Notes under the pieces: model-generated | What the model saw: the letters and a program-made list of their open reading frames with translations, nothing else | The model's database searches: none | Told to the model about the DNA's origin: nothing | Position numbers and translations under genes: made by a program | Assembly: GCA_019636535.1 (NCBI GenBank) | Contig: JAHBXK010000008.1 | Span: 1 to 64,000 of the forward strand | Length of the DNA stretch: 64,000 bases | Source of the DNA: Phycisphaeraceae bacterium | Lineage (GTDB): Bacteria; Planctomycetota; Phycisphaerae; Phycisphaerales; UBA1924 | Reading direction: 5' to 3' | Shown: positions 25,887 to 35,560 of the stretch, piece by piece | Position numbering within the stretch: the stretch's first letter is position 1 | Layout: each line of letters starts with the position of its first letter

Positions 25887-26861
25887 GTGAACGATCTCAA
25901 CGCATTGCCGCTCAATGAGTTGTTCGCGGTTCTCTGCGGGAGCAAAGGGCGCGAGAGCCCGCTTTATCGCGGTCTGCTGGGGTCGATGCGCGATGAGGAT
26001 CTTGGCGTTGTGGGCTCGGCCAACCAGGGCTTGCGGCGTCCTGTGGACATCACGACCGAGGCGTGTGTTCCGATAGCGCGGGAGGGGCGGGCGGTGTTGG
26101 TGGCGCGTGAGGAGATGACGATGGCCGGGCTGGTGTGCGTGCCCGGACTGTTGGAGCACTTCGCGCAGGGAGTTCGGGGCGAGGTCTTAGCAAAGGATGG
26201 AGAGACGGTGGTGGCGGGCGCAATGGTGGCGGAGTTCCAGGGGCCCATGCGAGAGGTACTGGTGCTCGAACGCGGTCTTCTGAACCTCGTATCACGGCTT
26301 TCGGGTGTGGCGACGATGGCCGCGAAGTTCGTGCGGGCAATCAAGGGAACGCGGGCGTGCGTGTATGACACGCGGAAGACGACGCCAGGTCTGCGCGTGC
26401 TCGAGAAGTACGCTGTTCGGTGCGGTGGGGCCAAGTGCCATCGGATCGGTCTGTACGATGCGCTGCTCATCAAGGACAACCACCTGGCGGGGGTGGTGGA
26501 TCATGACTTGCCCGAGATCGTGCGAGGGGCGGTCGAGCGGGCTCAGCGGATCGCGCGAGAGGCCGGAACGAACGTGCAATTTGCGGAGTTGGAAGTGGAT
26601 CGGCTCGAGCAACTGCGTGCGGTGCTGGAGGCTGGCGGGTGCGGGCTGGACATCGTGCTGCTGGACAACATGGCTCCCGCGATACTGCGCGACGCGGTCG
26701 CGATGCGGGACCGTTCGGGCGTGAAGGTCGAGTTGGAGGCCTCCGGGGGCGTGCGACTGGATACGGTGCGGGCGATCGCGGAAACGGGCGTGGAGCGGAT
26801 CTCGGCTGGCGCGATCACGCACCAGGCGGTGGGGGTGGATCTGGGATTGGACATCGAGTGA
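25887..26861 (+). CDS. nadC: Nicotinate-nucleotide pyrophosphorylase (carboxylating)
   Basis: The protein is 324 aa from the GTG at 25887 (NDLNALPLNELFAVL). The frame is open upstream to 25740 but overlaps the fabI promoter side and has no family support. VYDTRKTTPGLRVLEKYAVR, CHRIGLYDALLIKDNHL, DIVLLDNM and VELEASGGV, then GVERISAGAITHQ, are the quinolinate and PRPP-binding elements of NadC. It converts quinolinate and PRPP to nicotinate mononucleotide, CO2 and PPi in de novo NAD synthesis. nadA and nadB are not in the window. Confidence 0.95.
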   Translation: MNDLNALPLNELFAVLCGSKGRESPLYRGLLGSMRDEDLGVVGSANQGLRRPVDITTEACVPIAREGRAVLVAREEMTMAGLVCVPGLLEHFAQGVRGEVLAKDGETVVAGAMVAEFQGPMREVLVLERGLLNLVSRLSGVATMAAKFVRAIKGTRACVYDTRKTTPGLRVLEKYAVRCGGAKCHRIGLYDALLIKDNHLAGVVDHDLPEIVRGAVERAQRIAREAGTNVQFAELEVDRLEQLRAVLEAGGCGLDIVLLDNMAPAILRDAVAMRDRSGVKVELEASGGVRLDTVRAIAETGVERISAGAITHQAVGVDLGLDIE

Positions 26862-26889
26862 GCGGGCCGAGCGCGCAGAGGCCGGGCGT

Positions 26890-27300
26890 TCAGACAGCCG
26901 CCGCGATTTGCTTGGCCAGTTCCGCGCCCCGGGCGTGATCAAAGTTCTGCGGCTTCCAGCCGAGGCCCAGGCCGGTTCCGTCGGGGTGCTTGGGGATGAT
27001 GTGGAAGTGGACGTGGAAGACGGCTTGGTGGGCCTCAGCGCCGTTGTTCTGCAGGACGTTGTAGGCCGTGGCGCCGGTGGCCTGGAGCACCGCGCGGGCG
27101 ACTTTGGGCAGCGCGCGACCCAGTGCGGCGGCGGACTCGTCGGAGAGCTCGTGCAGATAGGCTTTGGCCTCCTTGGGGATCACGAGGGCGTGGCCGCGGC
27201 TGAGCGGGGCAACGTCGAGAAACGCCAGCACGTGCTCGTTTTCGTACACGCGGTGGCAGGGGATCTCGCCGCGAATGATCTTGGTGAAGATCGTGCTCAT
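26890..27300 (-). CDS. HIT family hydrolase
   Basis: The protein is 136 aa from the ATG at 27300 (MSTIFTKIIRGEIPCHRVYE); the ATG at 27318 would add six residues. The histidine-triad motif HVHFHIIPKH and a preceding NNGAEAHQ loop are intact. Family members hydrolyse nucleotide-linked phosphoramidates such as adenosine phosphoramidate (Hint type). The gene converges on nadC with 28 bp between stops and is divergent from mutL. Confidence 0.93.
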   Translation of the reverse strand: MSTIFTKIIRGEIPCHRVYENEHVLAFLDVAPLSRGHALVIPKEAKAYLHELSDESAAALGRALPKVARAVLQATGATAYNVLQNNGAEAHQAVFHVHFHIIPKHPDGTGLGLGWKPQNFDHARGAELAKQIAAAV

Positions 27301-27433
27301 GGGGCAGTTTATGGCCATCCGTTGGTGGATTTGGGCTGTCGGTTGTTATCCGATGCGACCGGTTGTTGAATCGGCTCACTGCCGAGCAAGGGCGAGTGCG
27401 ATCGCGGCTGGTCGGAGAACGTAAAGTTGGGCG

Positions 27434-29431
27434 ATGCCAATGCAGGTTGCTCACATCGGTTATACAAGCGTCGAGGGGGAGCGACGGATCGCCCGCCTGC
27501 CAGCGCTGGTGGTGAACCAGATCGCGGCGGGGGAGGTCGTCGAGCGGCCTGCATCGGTCGTGAAGGAACTGGTGGACAACGCCATCGACGCGGGGTCAAG
27601 GCGGATCGTCGTCGAGTTGGAGCAGGGGGGGATCGAATTGGTTCGCGTGACCGACGACGGTTCGGGCATCCGCGAAGAGGACATCACGCTGGCGCTTGCG
27701 CCGCACGCGACGAGCAAGATTCGTTCGGCGGAGGACTTGGATTCGATCTCCACGATGGGCTTCCGGGGTGAGGCGCTGGCGTCGATCGCGTCGGTGTCGA
27801 GGGTCTCGGTCCGATCTCGCACGTCGGGCTCCGTCGGCGGCGGGGGGGTTCAGATCGATGCGGAGGGTGATCGCGTCGACCCGCCGAAGCCGGCCGCGGG
27901 GCCTGTTGGCACGAGCGTGACGGTTCGGAATCTTTTCTTCAACACGCCCGCTCGCCGAAAGTTCCTGCGCACGCCCAACACCGAGCAGGGGCACTGTGTT
28001 GACGTCGTGACGAATCTGGCCATGGCGCACCCGGCGATCGGGTTCACGCTGAGGACCGACGGGCGGGTCGTGTTCGACCTTGCGCCGGATCAATCACCCA
28101 AGCAGCGGGTTTTGGACCTGGTGGGTCGCGAACTCGCTGAGCAGATGCTCGAGGTGAACGTCGATCGGTTCGACGATGTTCGTGGGCTGGCGATGTGGGG
28201 GATGGTGGGCCTGCCGACGATCGCGCGGGCCAACGCGCGGGCGCAGCATGTGTTCCTGAACGGCCGGCCGATACGCGACAAGACGATCCAGCACGCGCTG
28301 CGCGAGGCGTATCGTGGCTTGATCGAGCCGGGTCGGTATCCGACGGCCGTGCTGATGCTCGTGATGGATCCGCGTTCGGTCGACGTCAACGTGCACCCGG
28401 CGAAGGTGGAAGTTCGGTTCCGAGATCAGTCGATGGTGCACTCGGCGGTGCTGCGCTCGGTCCGGGAGGCACTGCGCTCGGCTGACCTTACGCCGAAGGT
28501 CGCATTCAACCCGAATTCGGGGCCGTCTTCGATGTTCCGGCCGGACAGTGCGCTGCCCGGGTCGCTGGGGGCTCACCGTCCGAGTACTCCAGATCCGCAG
28601 GCCTTCGTGCGGTTCTTTCACAGGCCGCACGGGGGTGAGGTCGCCGAGCCTCTGTCGTATCAGGTGTTGAAGACCACACTGTCATCGGGCAACGCGGATC
28701 AGGCGGTCGACGTGCCGGATTCGGTTGTGGCCGGAGTGACCGGCGGCGATCGGGTTGAAACAGTTGGCGAGCACGCTTCGCAGGCAGTCGAGCATGACCG
28801 CGGTGAATACGATCAATCACTTGCAACACCGATTCCTGTGTCGAGAGTGCTGCAGGTTCACAACAGTTACATGGTGACTCAGGACGATCAGGGGATCCTG
28901 ATCGTTGACCAGCACGCGTTGCACGAGCGTGTGATGTTCGAGTACCTGCTGCACCGGATCACCGCGGCGTCGGGCGAGGGTGGGGGGGGATTGGAGAGTC
29001 AGCGACTGCTCGTGCCGGCGGTGGTCGGTGCGGAACCGAGGCGGATCGCACGGCTGGGGGAACTGCGTCCGCTGCTCGCACGACTCGGCATCGAGGCGGA
29101 ACAACTGTCGCCGTCAAGCCTCGGTGTGCAGGCGTTCCCGAGTTTCCTCTATGAGCGTGGTGTGACGCCGGAGGAGTTTCTGGCGGACCTGCTCGACCGG
29201 GCCGACGCGGACGACTTCGCGCCCGAGAGCGAGTCGGCGCTGCACGAGGTGCTGGACATGATGTCCTGCAAAGCGGCGGTGAAGGCGGGTGACCGCTTGA
29301 GCGAGCGTGAGTTGGCGGACCTGCTGAAGTTGCGAGAGGCGGTTGAGCGCTCGAGCAACTGCCCGCACGGACGGCCGACGAGCATTCGGTTGACGATTCA
29401 GGAACTCGAGAAGCGGTTCGGGCGGTCGTGA
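27434..29431 (+). CDS. mutL: DNA mismatch repair protein MutL (endonuclease type)
   Basis: This 665 aa protein has the N-terminal GHKL ATPase: VNQIAAGEVVERPASVVKEL, then DNAIDAG, TDDGSGI and ATSKIRSAEDL with TMGFRGEALASI. A disordered linker at about 365-465 leads to the C-terminal dimerisation domain. That domain holds DQHALHERVMFE, fitting DQHA-x2-E-x4-E, and CPHGRPTSIRL. These metal-site motifs mark the nicking MutL used where no MutH exists. It links MutS recognition to strand incision. Two in-frame ATGs (27434 and 27440) compete as start. Confidence 0.97.
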   Translation: MPMQVAHIGYTSVEGERRIARLPALVVNQIAAGEVVERPASVVKELVDNAIDAGSRRIVVELEQGGIELVRVTDDGSGIREEDITLALAPHATSKIRSAEDLDSISTMGFRGEALASIASVSRVSVRSRTSGSVGGGGVQIDAEGDRVDPPKPAAGPVGTSVTVRNLFFNTPARRKFLRTPNTEQGHCVDVVTNLAMAHPAIGFTLRTDGRVVFDLAPDQSPKQRVLDLVGRELAEQMLEVNVDRFDDVRGLAMWGMVGLPTIARANARAQHVFLNGRPIRDKTIQHALREAYRGLIEPGRYPTAVLMLVMDPRSVDVNVHPAKVEVRFRDQSMVHSAVLRSVREALRSADLTPKVAFNPNSGPSSMFRPDSALPGSLGAHRPSTPDPQAFVRFFHRPHGGEVAEPLSYQVLKTTLSSGNADQAVDVPDSVVAGVTGGDRVETVGEHASQAVEHDRGEYDQSLATPIPVSRVLQVHNSYMVTQDDQGILIVDQHALHERVMFEYLLHRITAASGEGGGGLESQRLLVPAVVGAEPRRIARLGELRPLLARLGIEAEQLSPSSLGVQAFPSFLYERGVTPEEFLADLLDRADADDFAPESESALHEVLDMMSCKAAVKAGDRLSERELADLLKLREAVERSSNCPHGRPTSIRLTIQELEKRFGRS

Positions 29432-29453
29432 ACGAGAGTTCTGATTCCGCCGG

Positions 29454-31457
29454 TCAGAGCTCGGATGAGTCGGCCGGCTCCTCGGGGGACTCTTCGCCGC
29501 GGTCGTCACTGTCACCGGGGAGTGGCAGGCGGACTTTGTAGCAGCGTACTTCTGAACGGCCCTTGTCGATCCTGAAGACCGCCGAGGTCTGGATCTCGTG
29601 AACGACCAGCCCGGCAGCGCGGAGTCGCTCCACGGCGGTGGGCGCATCATCGGGCTCACCGGGGATACGGTCGGAGCGAAGCAGGCCGAAGGCCGGGCGT
29701 CCGCTGCGGCGGATCGACTCGATTAGCCGATCGACGGACCACGATGCGCCGCCGGCCATCGATTCGTTCACGCGAGGGTCACCGACGACGCGCACGTGGC
29801 GGTCGAGGTAGTAATCGAGTGCGGGCGTGGTGAACTCGAATGAGAAGACTCGATAGAGCAGCACGTCGTTGCGGGCGCGGAGTTCCGAGATCAGATCGCG
29901 CGGCGAGCGATCGGCCGAGCGTTCTCGACCGTATCCATACCACCATCCCTGCGCGGTTGCGAGCATCACCACGGCTGTGATGAGTGCCGGTCGGAGTACA
30001 CGGAGCCGTCCTGCGGCAAGGCCGAGCGCTGCGGCGATGCCAATCCCGCCGAGCATGGCGACGGCCGGCCACATCGGGGTCAGATATCGCTGCACCCCCT
30101 TGCCGAGGATGCTGAAAGCGGCGAAAGTGAAGATGAGCCACGCGGCCAGTTGGAACCAACCCACGAGCGAGGGGGGTGGCCTGAAGCGATCTCGAACAAG
30201 CATGATCGCCGTGAACGCGGCCGCGATCGAGCCGAGACCGACGCCGAACGCGATCGCTTCGAGGTTGTTCTGGGGCGCTTCGGGCAGGAACAAGCGGACG
30301 TTGTCCTCGACTTCTTGTCGAACGAGCGCGCCAGCGGCTTCCGGTCCGATGATGCTCGAGACGATCCCACCCCACGCGAGTCGAATCAGCACCGCCGAGC
30401 CGACGACCGCGAGGGGGTGGGTTCGTGAGAGTGCCACGAACATGGCGCGAAATCGCAGGGGCCATGAGAGTCGGCCGAGCGTGAGTCCGACGAAGGCCGC
30501 CAGTGCGCTGAGGATCAGCACACCAGGGAGTGCAATGGCCGAGTCCGCGTTTGCGGCCGCTGCAAACATGGCGGCGACAGCAAGCACGCACGCCAGAACG
30601 ACGGGGATGCGTCGGCGCACGCCCACGGGTTCGGGCAGGACTTGCAACGGCGCGGTTCCTCTGCCCCGAAAGAGTGACACGTCCACGCGAGTTCCGGAAG
30701 TTGCAAAGGCCGCCCACAGGCCGATCCCGCCGTACGCCGCAAGGCCGACGATCATGACGGCCGGGTCCTTGGTCAAGGTGGCGAGCGTCGTAGCGATGGC
30801 CGCCAGGAGGATCGCAGCAAAGTCGGTTCGGCGCGAGACGCGGTGGACTCGCCAGGCTCGTGCGAGTGCGCCGATCGCCAGGACGCAGAGCGGCGCCAGC
30901 AGAATGTCGAGTTCACCGATCCTGCCTGAGCGGACGTAGAGCACTCCGGTTGCGAGCATGGCCGCGGACCAGAACGCGGCACGGTCGATCCACGCTCTGT
31001 CGATCGGGACTCCCATGGGGCCCTGGGGAGTTGGGGTTGCGGGGGTGCCGCCGTCCGGCCTCAGGACGGTGATGGCCGCCAGATACGTTGCTAGAACGCC
31101 CAGCGTTGCCGCGATCGCGACGATGGCACGGAGGTGCCACAATTCGACCCGCTGGCCCGCAGACCCGGCAAGGCCGATCTGAGCCCAATAGATCATCGGC
31201 GGCTTTGCGAGGTAGGGGCGGCTGTTGATGCGAGGAACAAGCAGTTCACGCCAGGCCTCGGCGGGTTGGTCGCTCTGTCGAGCAGCGCGGAAGCGGTCCT
31301 GCATCTCCCGGGCGACAATGAGCCGCTGGGCCTCCTGCCAATTGGTGACGCCGTGGCGGTCGAGCCCCGGAAAGAACGCGACCGCGCACAACGCGAGAAG
31401 GGCCGCAACGTGCAGCACACGGCGGCGGGAGGTGGCTCGCGGTTGGTCTTCGGTCAT
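29454..31457 (-). CDS. ArnT/PMT-type membrane glycosyltransferase (GT-C)
   Basis: This 667 aa protein has about 11 hydrophobic helices. The N-terminal loop has NWQEAQRLIVAREMQDRFRA with an acidic residue after helix 1, then INSRPYLAKPPMIYWAQIGL, the motif of dolichyl-phosphate-mannose and undecaprenyl-phosphate sugar transferases (GT39/83, PMT_2). The C-terminal 170 residues form a soluble domain with an acidic Ser/Glu-rich end. It likely moves a lipid-linked sugar onto an envelope acceptor outside the membrane. It converges on mutL and lies 87 bp downstream of pgk. Confidence 0.85.
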   Translation of the reverse strand: MTEDQPRATSRRRVLHVAALLALCAVAFFPGLDRHGVTNWQEAQRLIVAREMQDRFRAARQSDQPAEAWRELLVPRINSRPYLAKPPMIYWAQIGLAGSAGQRVELWHLRAIVAIAATLGVLATYLAAITVLRPDGGTPATPTPQGPMGVPIDRAWIDRAAFWSAAMLATGVLYVRSGRIGELDILLAPLCVLAIGALARAWRVHRVSRRTDFAAILLAAIATTLATLTKDPAVMIVGLAAYGGIGLWAAFATSGTRVDVSLFRGRGTAPLQVLPEPVGVRRRIPVVLACVLAVAAMFAAAANADSAIALPGVLILSALAAFVGLTLGRLSWPLRFRAMFVALSRTHPLAVVGSAVLIRLAWGGIVSSIIGPEAAGALVRQEVEDNVRLFLPEAPQNNLEAIAFGVGLGSIAAAFTAIMLVRDRFRPPPSLVGWFQLAAWLIFTFAAFSILGKGVQRYLTPMWPAVAMLGGIGIAAALGLAAGRLRVLRPALITAVVMLATAQGWWYGYGRERSADRSPRDLISELRARNDVLLYRVFSFEFTTPALDYYLDRHVRVVGDPRVNESMAGGASWSVDRLIESIRRSGRPAFGLLRSDRIPGEPDDAPTAVERLRAAGLVVHEIQTSAVFRIDKGRSEVRCYKVRLPLPGDSDDRGEESPEEPADSSEL

Positions 31458-31544
31458 GGTGGGCAGAGATCGCCCGGGGTGTGTTCTGCCTCGGGAGAAA
31501 GTTCCAGAGGCGGATGGGCATCGAGCGGATCGGGCCGGAGTGGC

Positions 31545-32753
31545 TCAGGCGTTGTCGAGCAGGTCAACGGATCTGAAGGGTCTGCCCGCGAGCATTTCGA
31601 GCGATGCGCCCCCGCCGGTGGAGACGTGGCTGAACTTGTCGGCGAGACCGAAAGCCTCGGCCGCGGCGGCGGAGTCTCCCCCACCCACGATGGAGACTGC
31701 GCCGTTGCTCTGCGTGGCGTGGACGATTGCTTCGGCGATGCTCTTGGTGCCGATCCGGAACGGAGCCCATTCGAAGACGCCCATCGGTCCGTTCCAGACG
31801 ATGGTCTTGGCCTTGCGCAATCTGAGCGCGTAGGCCGTCTGGGTTTTGGGGCCGATATCGAGCCCCATGAAGCCGGGCTTGATGTCGGCGGGACAGATCT
31901 GGTTGTCGCCGCCGCGCTCGGCAAAGAGCGTCGAGCAGACGTGATCTTCCGGGAGCATCAGGTCGCACTTGAGTCGGCCGGCGAGATCGATGATCCTCTT
32001 GGCCTCGCTGAGCATTTCTCGCTCGACTCGAGATTCGCCGACCTGACGACCGAGCGCCTGGAGGAACGTATAGGCCATCGCGCCGCCGATGAGCACGGCG
32101 TCGGCCTTCTTCATGACCTCCTCGATCATCGGCAGTTTGTCGCTGACCTTGGCACCGCCCATGACGACGACGTAGGGCTCGGCGGGCTTGGACAGTGCAT
32201 CGGCGAGGTACTTGAGTTCCTTCTCGACCAGCAGGCCGACGACGCGGGGCTTGCCCGACATCGCTTCGGGCACGGCGCACATCGAAGCGTCCTGGCGGTG
32301 GCAGGTGCCGAACGCGTCGTTGACGTAGACGTCGCCGAACGCGGCGAGTTTGGCTGCGAATGCGGGGTCGCCCTTCTTCTCGCCCGCGTCGAAGCGAAGG
32401 TTCTCGAGCAGGATGATCTTGCCAGGCTTGATGGATGCGACGGCCTCGGCGGCCTCGGCGTCGACGGGCCCCTTGCCTGGCACCAGCACCGGTACATGGA
32501 GCAGTTCGGCGAGCTTCTCGCCGCAGGGCGTGATGGACTCGGAGGCCTCGTACCCATTCCCTTCGGGCCTGCCGAGATGGCTCATCAGGATGACCGAGGC
32601 GCCGCGGTCGAGCGCCGACCGGATCGTCGGCACGGCCATGCGGATGCGACGGTCGTCGGTGATCCGACCGTCTTCGATCGGGACGTTGAAGTCGACGCGG
32701 ATGAGCACCCGCTTGCCGCGGACATCGACCTGTTCGATTGTCTTTTTGGGCAT
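31545..32753 (-). CDS. pgk: Phosphoglycerate kinase
   Basis: This 402 aa protein has an ATG at 32753 and AGGAGG upstream. VLIRVDFNVPIEDGRITDDR, ILMSHLGRPEGN, DAFGTCHRQDAS and NGPMGVFEWAPF, then VGGGDSAAAAEAFG, are the substrate- and ATP-binding segments. It interconverts 1,3-bisphosphoglycerate and 3-phosphoglycerate with ATP formation in glycolysis. It directly follows atpH on the same strand (82 bp), in the place normally taken by atpA. Confidence 0.97.
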   Translation of the reverse strand: MPKKTIEQVDVRGKRVLIRVDFNVPIEDGRITDDRRIRMAVPTIRSALDRGASVILMSHLGRPEGNGYEASESITPCGEKLAELLHVPVLVPGKGPVDAEAAEAVASIKPGKIILLENLRFDAGEKKGDPAFAAKLAAFGDVYVNDAFGTCHRQDASMCAVPEAMSGKPRVVGLLVEKELKYLADALSKPAEPYVVVMGGAKVSDKLPMIEEVMKKADAVLIGGAMAYTFLQALGRQVGESRVEREMLSEAKRIIDLAGRLKCDLMLPEDHVCSTLFAERGGDNQICPADIKPGFMGLDIGPKTQTAYALRLRKAKTIVWNGPMGVFEWAPFRIGTKSIAEAIVHATQSNGAVSIVGGGDSAAAAEAFGLADKFSHVSTGGGASLEMLAGRPFRSVDLLDNA

Positions 32754-32835
32754 TGCGTTGGCCCTCCTGATGTGGGATCGTTGATTGGTGATGGTTGGCG
32801 AGAGCGGGTCGGTAGAAGGCGGTTCGCCGTTGGGC

Positions 32836-33447
32836 TCAGTTCGGCCCGAGGAATCGATCGGCCCTGGCTCTTACCGAGGCGGCACCGTCGACCGTCAGAC
32901 GCTCGCGGAGTTTGCGTAGGCTCGAAGCGATCGACGCGTCGATCAACTGGTCGCCGATCTGCAGGCGGAGACCGCCGATCATGGACGGATCGGTGTACGC
33001 GTGAACGACTGGCTCCTTGCCCAGGACTTCCCGGAGACGGCTTCTGACAGACTCGATTTCGCTAGTATCGGCGGGTGTTGCGGTGAAGAGATCGACTTCA
33101 ACTCGGCCGTAGGAGGTTTGGAGTAGCTGATCGAAGGCGGCGGAGATCGGCGCGATGTGAGAAAGGCGGTCCTTTTCGTTGAGGACGAGCAGGAAACGCA
33201 GCGTAAGATCGTGAACGCGTCCCGAGAGGATGTTGCGAAGACTCCTTTCACGGTTCCTCGCGGACAATATTCGAGAGGAAAGGAACTCGCTGAACGCGGG
33301 GTCGGACCTCGCCAACTCCAACAGGTCCTCGAGTTCGCCCGCGACCTGCTCGGCCGTGGACTGGCCCCCCGCCTGCTGAGCGAGGTCGAACAGACTGACG
33401 GCGTAGGTGCGTGCGAGTGCGTCGGGCTCGGAGAAGATCAAGGGCAT
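32836..33447 (-). CDS. atpH: ATP synthase F1 subunit delta
   Basis: This 203 aa protein has ARTYAVSLFDLAQQAGG, then FLSSRILSARNRERSLRNIL and the C-terminal VHAYTDPSMIGGLRLQIGDQ, then LIDASIASSLRKLRERL, as in OSCP/delta subunits. It joins the F1 head to the b-subunit stalk. It follows atpF by 72 bp. Confidence 0.95.
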   Translation of the reverse strand: MPLIFSEPDALARTYAVSLFDLAQQAGGQSTAEQVAGELEDLLELARSDPAFSEFLSSRILSARNRERSLRNILSGRVHDLTLRFLLVLNEKDRLSHIAPISAAFDQLLQTSYGRVEVDLFTATPADTSEIESVRSRLREVLGKEPVVHAYTDPSMIGGLRLQIGDQLIDASIASSLRKLRERLTVDGAASVRARADRFLGPN

Positions 33448-33519
33448 GTGATGCTCAACCGTCCTGAGTAGGAGTTTGGGTCGATTCGACGATTTCCCAT
33501 CCGTGGGGACCGGATCGGG

Positions 33520-34107
33520 TTATCGCCGCGCCAAGGTCTGCAGTTCGTTCAATGATTGTTCCACAAGTCGGGACTGATCCTGCTGACCGATCTCGCGCTG
33601 CAGGATCTTGCTTGCGATGCTCGTGGCAAGCACGCTGGCATCGGCGTAAATCTCGTTCAGAGCAGCACGCTTGGCAACCTCGATGTCTCGCTTTGCCTTC
33701 TCACGCATCATGCCGAGTTCGGTGTCGGCTTTGGCCTTGAGTTCAGCAACGATCGCCTGCTGCTGGCTCTTGGCCTGGTCAAGCATGCGCTGGGCCTCAG
33801 CGCGGGCTTCGGCGAGATTGCGCTGATATTCCTCGAGCGCTGAGCGGGCCTGTTGCTGAGCCATCTCGGCCGCCTCGATCTCGTTGCGGATCTTCTCGGT
33901 CCGCTCTTCGAGCCCGCGGCTGATGAGCGGCCAGACGAACCGGCCCAGAAAAGCCGCGACGATGGCAAAGACGATGATGGCGGTGATGGCCGTCCACTTG
34001 CCCTGTTTGTCGGTCAAGATTGCGCCGACCTCTTCGGCAGCGAATGCCGTTCCGGCGACAGCGAGGACGAAGAGGGGGGCGGTGATCCTGAGAACAAACG
34101 TGTTCAT
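33520..34107 (-). CDS. atpF: ATP synthase F0 subunit b
   Basis: The protein is 195 aa from the ATG at 34107, which has GGAG about 8 nt upstream. A hydrophobic N-terminus with an AFAAEE site looks like a cleavable signal. A second helix (WTAITAIIVFAIVAAFLGRF) then anchors a long Glu/Ala/Gln-rich coiled coil (EIEAAEMAQQQARSALEEYQ). It forms the peripheral stalk of F1F0. The extra signal-like helix is unusual compared with short b subunits but known in several phyla. Confidence 0.93.
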   Translation of the reverse strand: MNTFVLRITAPLFVLAVAGTAFAAEEVGAILTDKQGKWTAITAIIVFAIVAAFLGRFVWPLISRGLEERTEKIRNEIEAAEMAQQQARSALEEYQRNLAEARAEAQRMLDQAKSQQQAIVAELKAKADTELGMMREKAKRDIEVAKRAALNEIYADASVLATSIASKILQREIGQQDQSRLVEQSLNELQTLARR

Positions 34108-34243
34108 GACGACTCCGAGTCTGAGCGACCGTGGGTCGCGTGGGTCGAAACACCTTGGCCGAACCGTGAATCCGGTGGTTCGTGGGTCTTGTGGAAAGGT
34201 CCGTCCGGCCGCTCGGCCGAAGGGACCGAAGTTGTCGGGGTAA

Positions 34244-34537
34244 TCACTTGGCGAGGAAGCCGGCAACGACGGCGAACAGCGTCGCACCCTCGATGAAGAC
34301 CGCGAGGATGATCGCCGCAGTTTGGATCTTGTTCGCAATCTCGGGTTGGCGGGCCATGGACTCGGCCGCGGCTTTGCCGATCAGGCCGATGCCGATACCG
34401 GCACCGAGGACGGCCACGCCGCCGCCGATGACGGCCAGACCCTTGCCCTGCGTGGAGCCCTCGGCGGCCATGGAGACCGACGGGAGCGCGGCGAGTGCGG
34501 CGGCGGGGAGGAGGAAGCGGTTGATGAACTTCTTCAT
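34244..34537 (-). CDS. atpE: ATP synthase F0 subunit c
   Basis: The protein is 97 aa from the ATG at 34537. An N-terminal signal-like helix ending SVSMA precedes two transmembrane helices: GLAVIGGGVAVLGAGIGIGL with the polar loop ARQPE, and IILAVFIEGATLFAVVAGFL holding the ion-carrying Glu. No Na+-site pattern (Gln in helix 1 with Glu-Ser in helix 2) is seen, so proton coupling is likelier. It makes the rotor ring. It lies between atpB and atpF. Confidence 0.96.
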   Translation of the reverse strand: MKKFINRFLLPAAALAALPSVSMAAEGSTQGKGLAVIGGGVAVLGAGIGIGLIGKAAAESMARQPEIANKIQTAAIILAVFIEGATLFAVVAGFLAK

Positions 34538-34630
34538 GGGAACGGGACCTTTCTCAAACAGTAAGTGACACTCACGAGGGGAATCGTGCGTCCGAGGGCG
34601 ATCGACCGTCGTGACGCGGCGGCCCGTCAT

Positions 34631-35560
34631 TCACGCGTGGGCGTGCTCGTGGCCGTGTGCATGGCCGTGCTCGTGATCATGGCCGTGCTCGTGTTCGTGG
34701 TCATGGTGGTCCATCAACGCGATGAACACCGTGGTAAGGAACATGAAGACGAACGCCTGCATGAAGGCGACGAAGATTTCCAGCAGCATGATTCCGAAGC
34801 CGCCGACGACGGAAATCAGGGTGATCGGGCCGCGCACAACGAGCGCCTGGGTCGCGACCTCACCGGCGAATGTGAACAGCGTGGCGAGCAGGATGTGGCC
34901 CGCGGTCATATTGGCGAACAGACGCAGGGCCAGCGCGAAGGGCTTGATGACGATCTGGCTGAGCAACTCAAGAAAGAAGATCACGATCGATGCTGGAAAG
35001 GGGGCGCCGGCGGTCATGTGCTTGAGGTAGCCGATCAGCCCGAGGTGCCGGATCGCCACGCCGTTGAAGAAGAGGCCCGAAGTGATCGCTAGGACGGCCG
35101 TGACCCAGATGTTCTGCGTGGCGGTGCCGCCGATCGGAGTCCGATGCTCGGCCTTCCAAGACGGGACGAGCAGGTGGATCACGTCGAGGATTGGGATCAG
35201 GCCGAGGAGGTTATTGACCAGAATGAAGAAGAAGATTGTCCATAGGAACGGCATGAGGCGATCCGTCCTCGCGCCGAGAAGGGGCCTGGCCACCTCCTCT
35301 CGCAGGTAGACGCAGATGAACTCGACCATGTGCGCAAACTTGTTCCGAGTGAGGTAGCGGTCGGTGCCCTGCGAGGCGGGGCCGGTGGCTATCTGCTTGG
35401 CGATCCATCGACCACCGAGGACCAGGATTAGCGCACTCAGTACGAGATTGCCTTGGTTGCCGGACCACAGCCAGTTGCCGGCCTGATCCACCCAGAACGC
35501 GTGGTTGTACACATGCTGGGCCGGATCACTTGCGGCGAGTGTCATCAATGTCTCGGGCAT
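34631..35560 (-). CDS. atpB: ATP synthase F0 subunit a with His-rich tail
   Basis: This 309 aa membrane protein contains the stator helix PFALALRLFANMTAGHILLA with the essential Arg. The earlier NNLLGLIPILD and FLELLSQIVIKPF segments are also typical. It ends in a stretch beginning MDHHDHEHEHGHDHEHGHAH, composed almost only of His with Asp, Glu, Gly and Ala. That tail is not part of the common fold and may bind metal. The ATG overlaps the preceding stop by one base (TAATG). Confidence 0.95.
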   Translation of the reverse strand: MPETLMTLAASDPAQHVYNHAFWVDQAGNWLWSGNQGNLVLSALILVLGGRWIAKQIATGPASQGTDRYLTRNKFAHMVEFICVYLREEVARPLLGARTDRLMPFLWTIFFFILVNNLLGLIPILDVIHLLVPSWKAEHRTPIGGTATQNIWVTAVLAITSGLFFNGVAIRHLGLIGYLKHMTAGAPFPASIVIFFLELLSQIVIKPFALALRLFANMTAGHILLATLFTFAGEVATQALVVRGPITLISVVGGFGIMLLEIFVAFMQAFVFMFLTTVFIALMDHHDHEHEHGHDHEHGHAHGHEHAHA

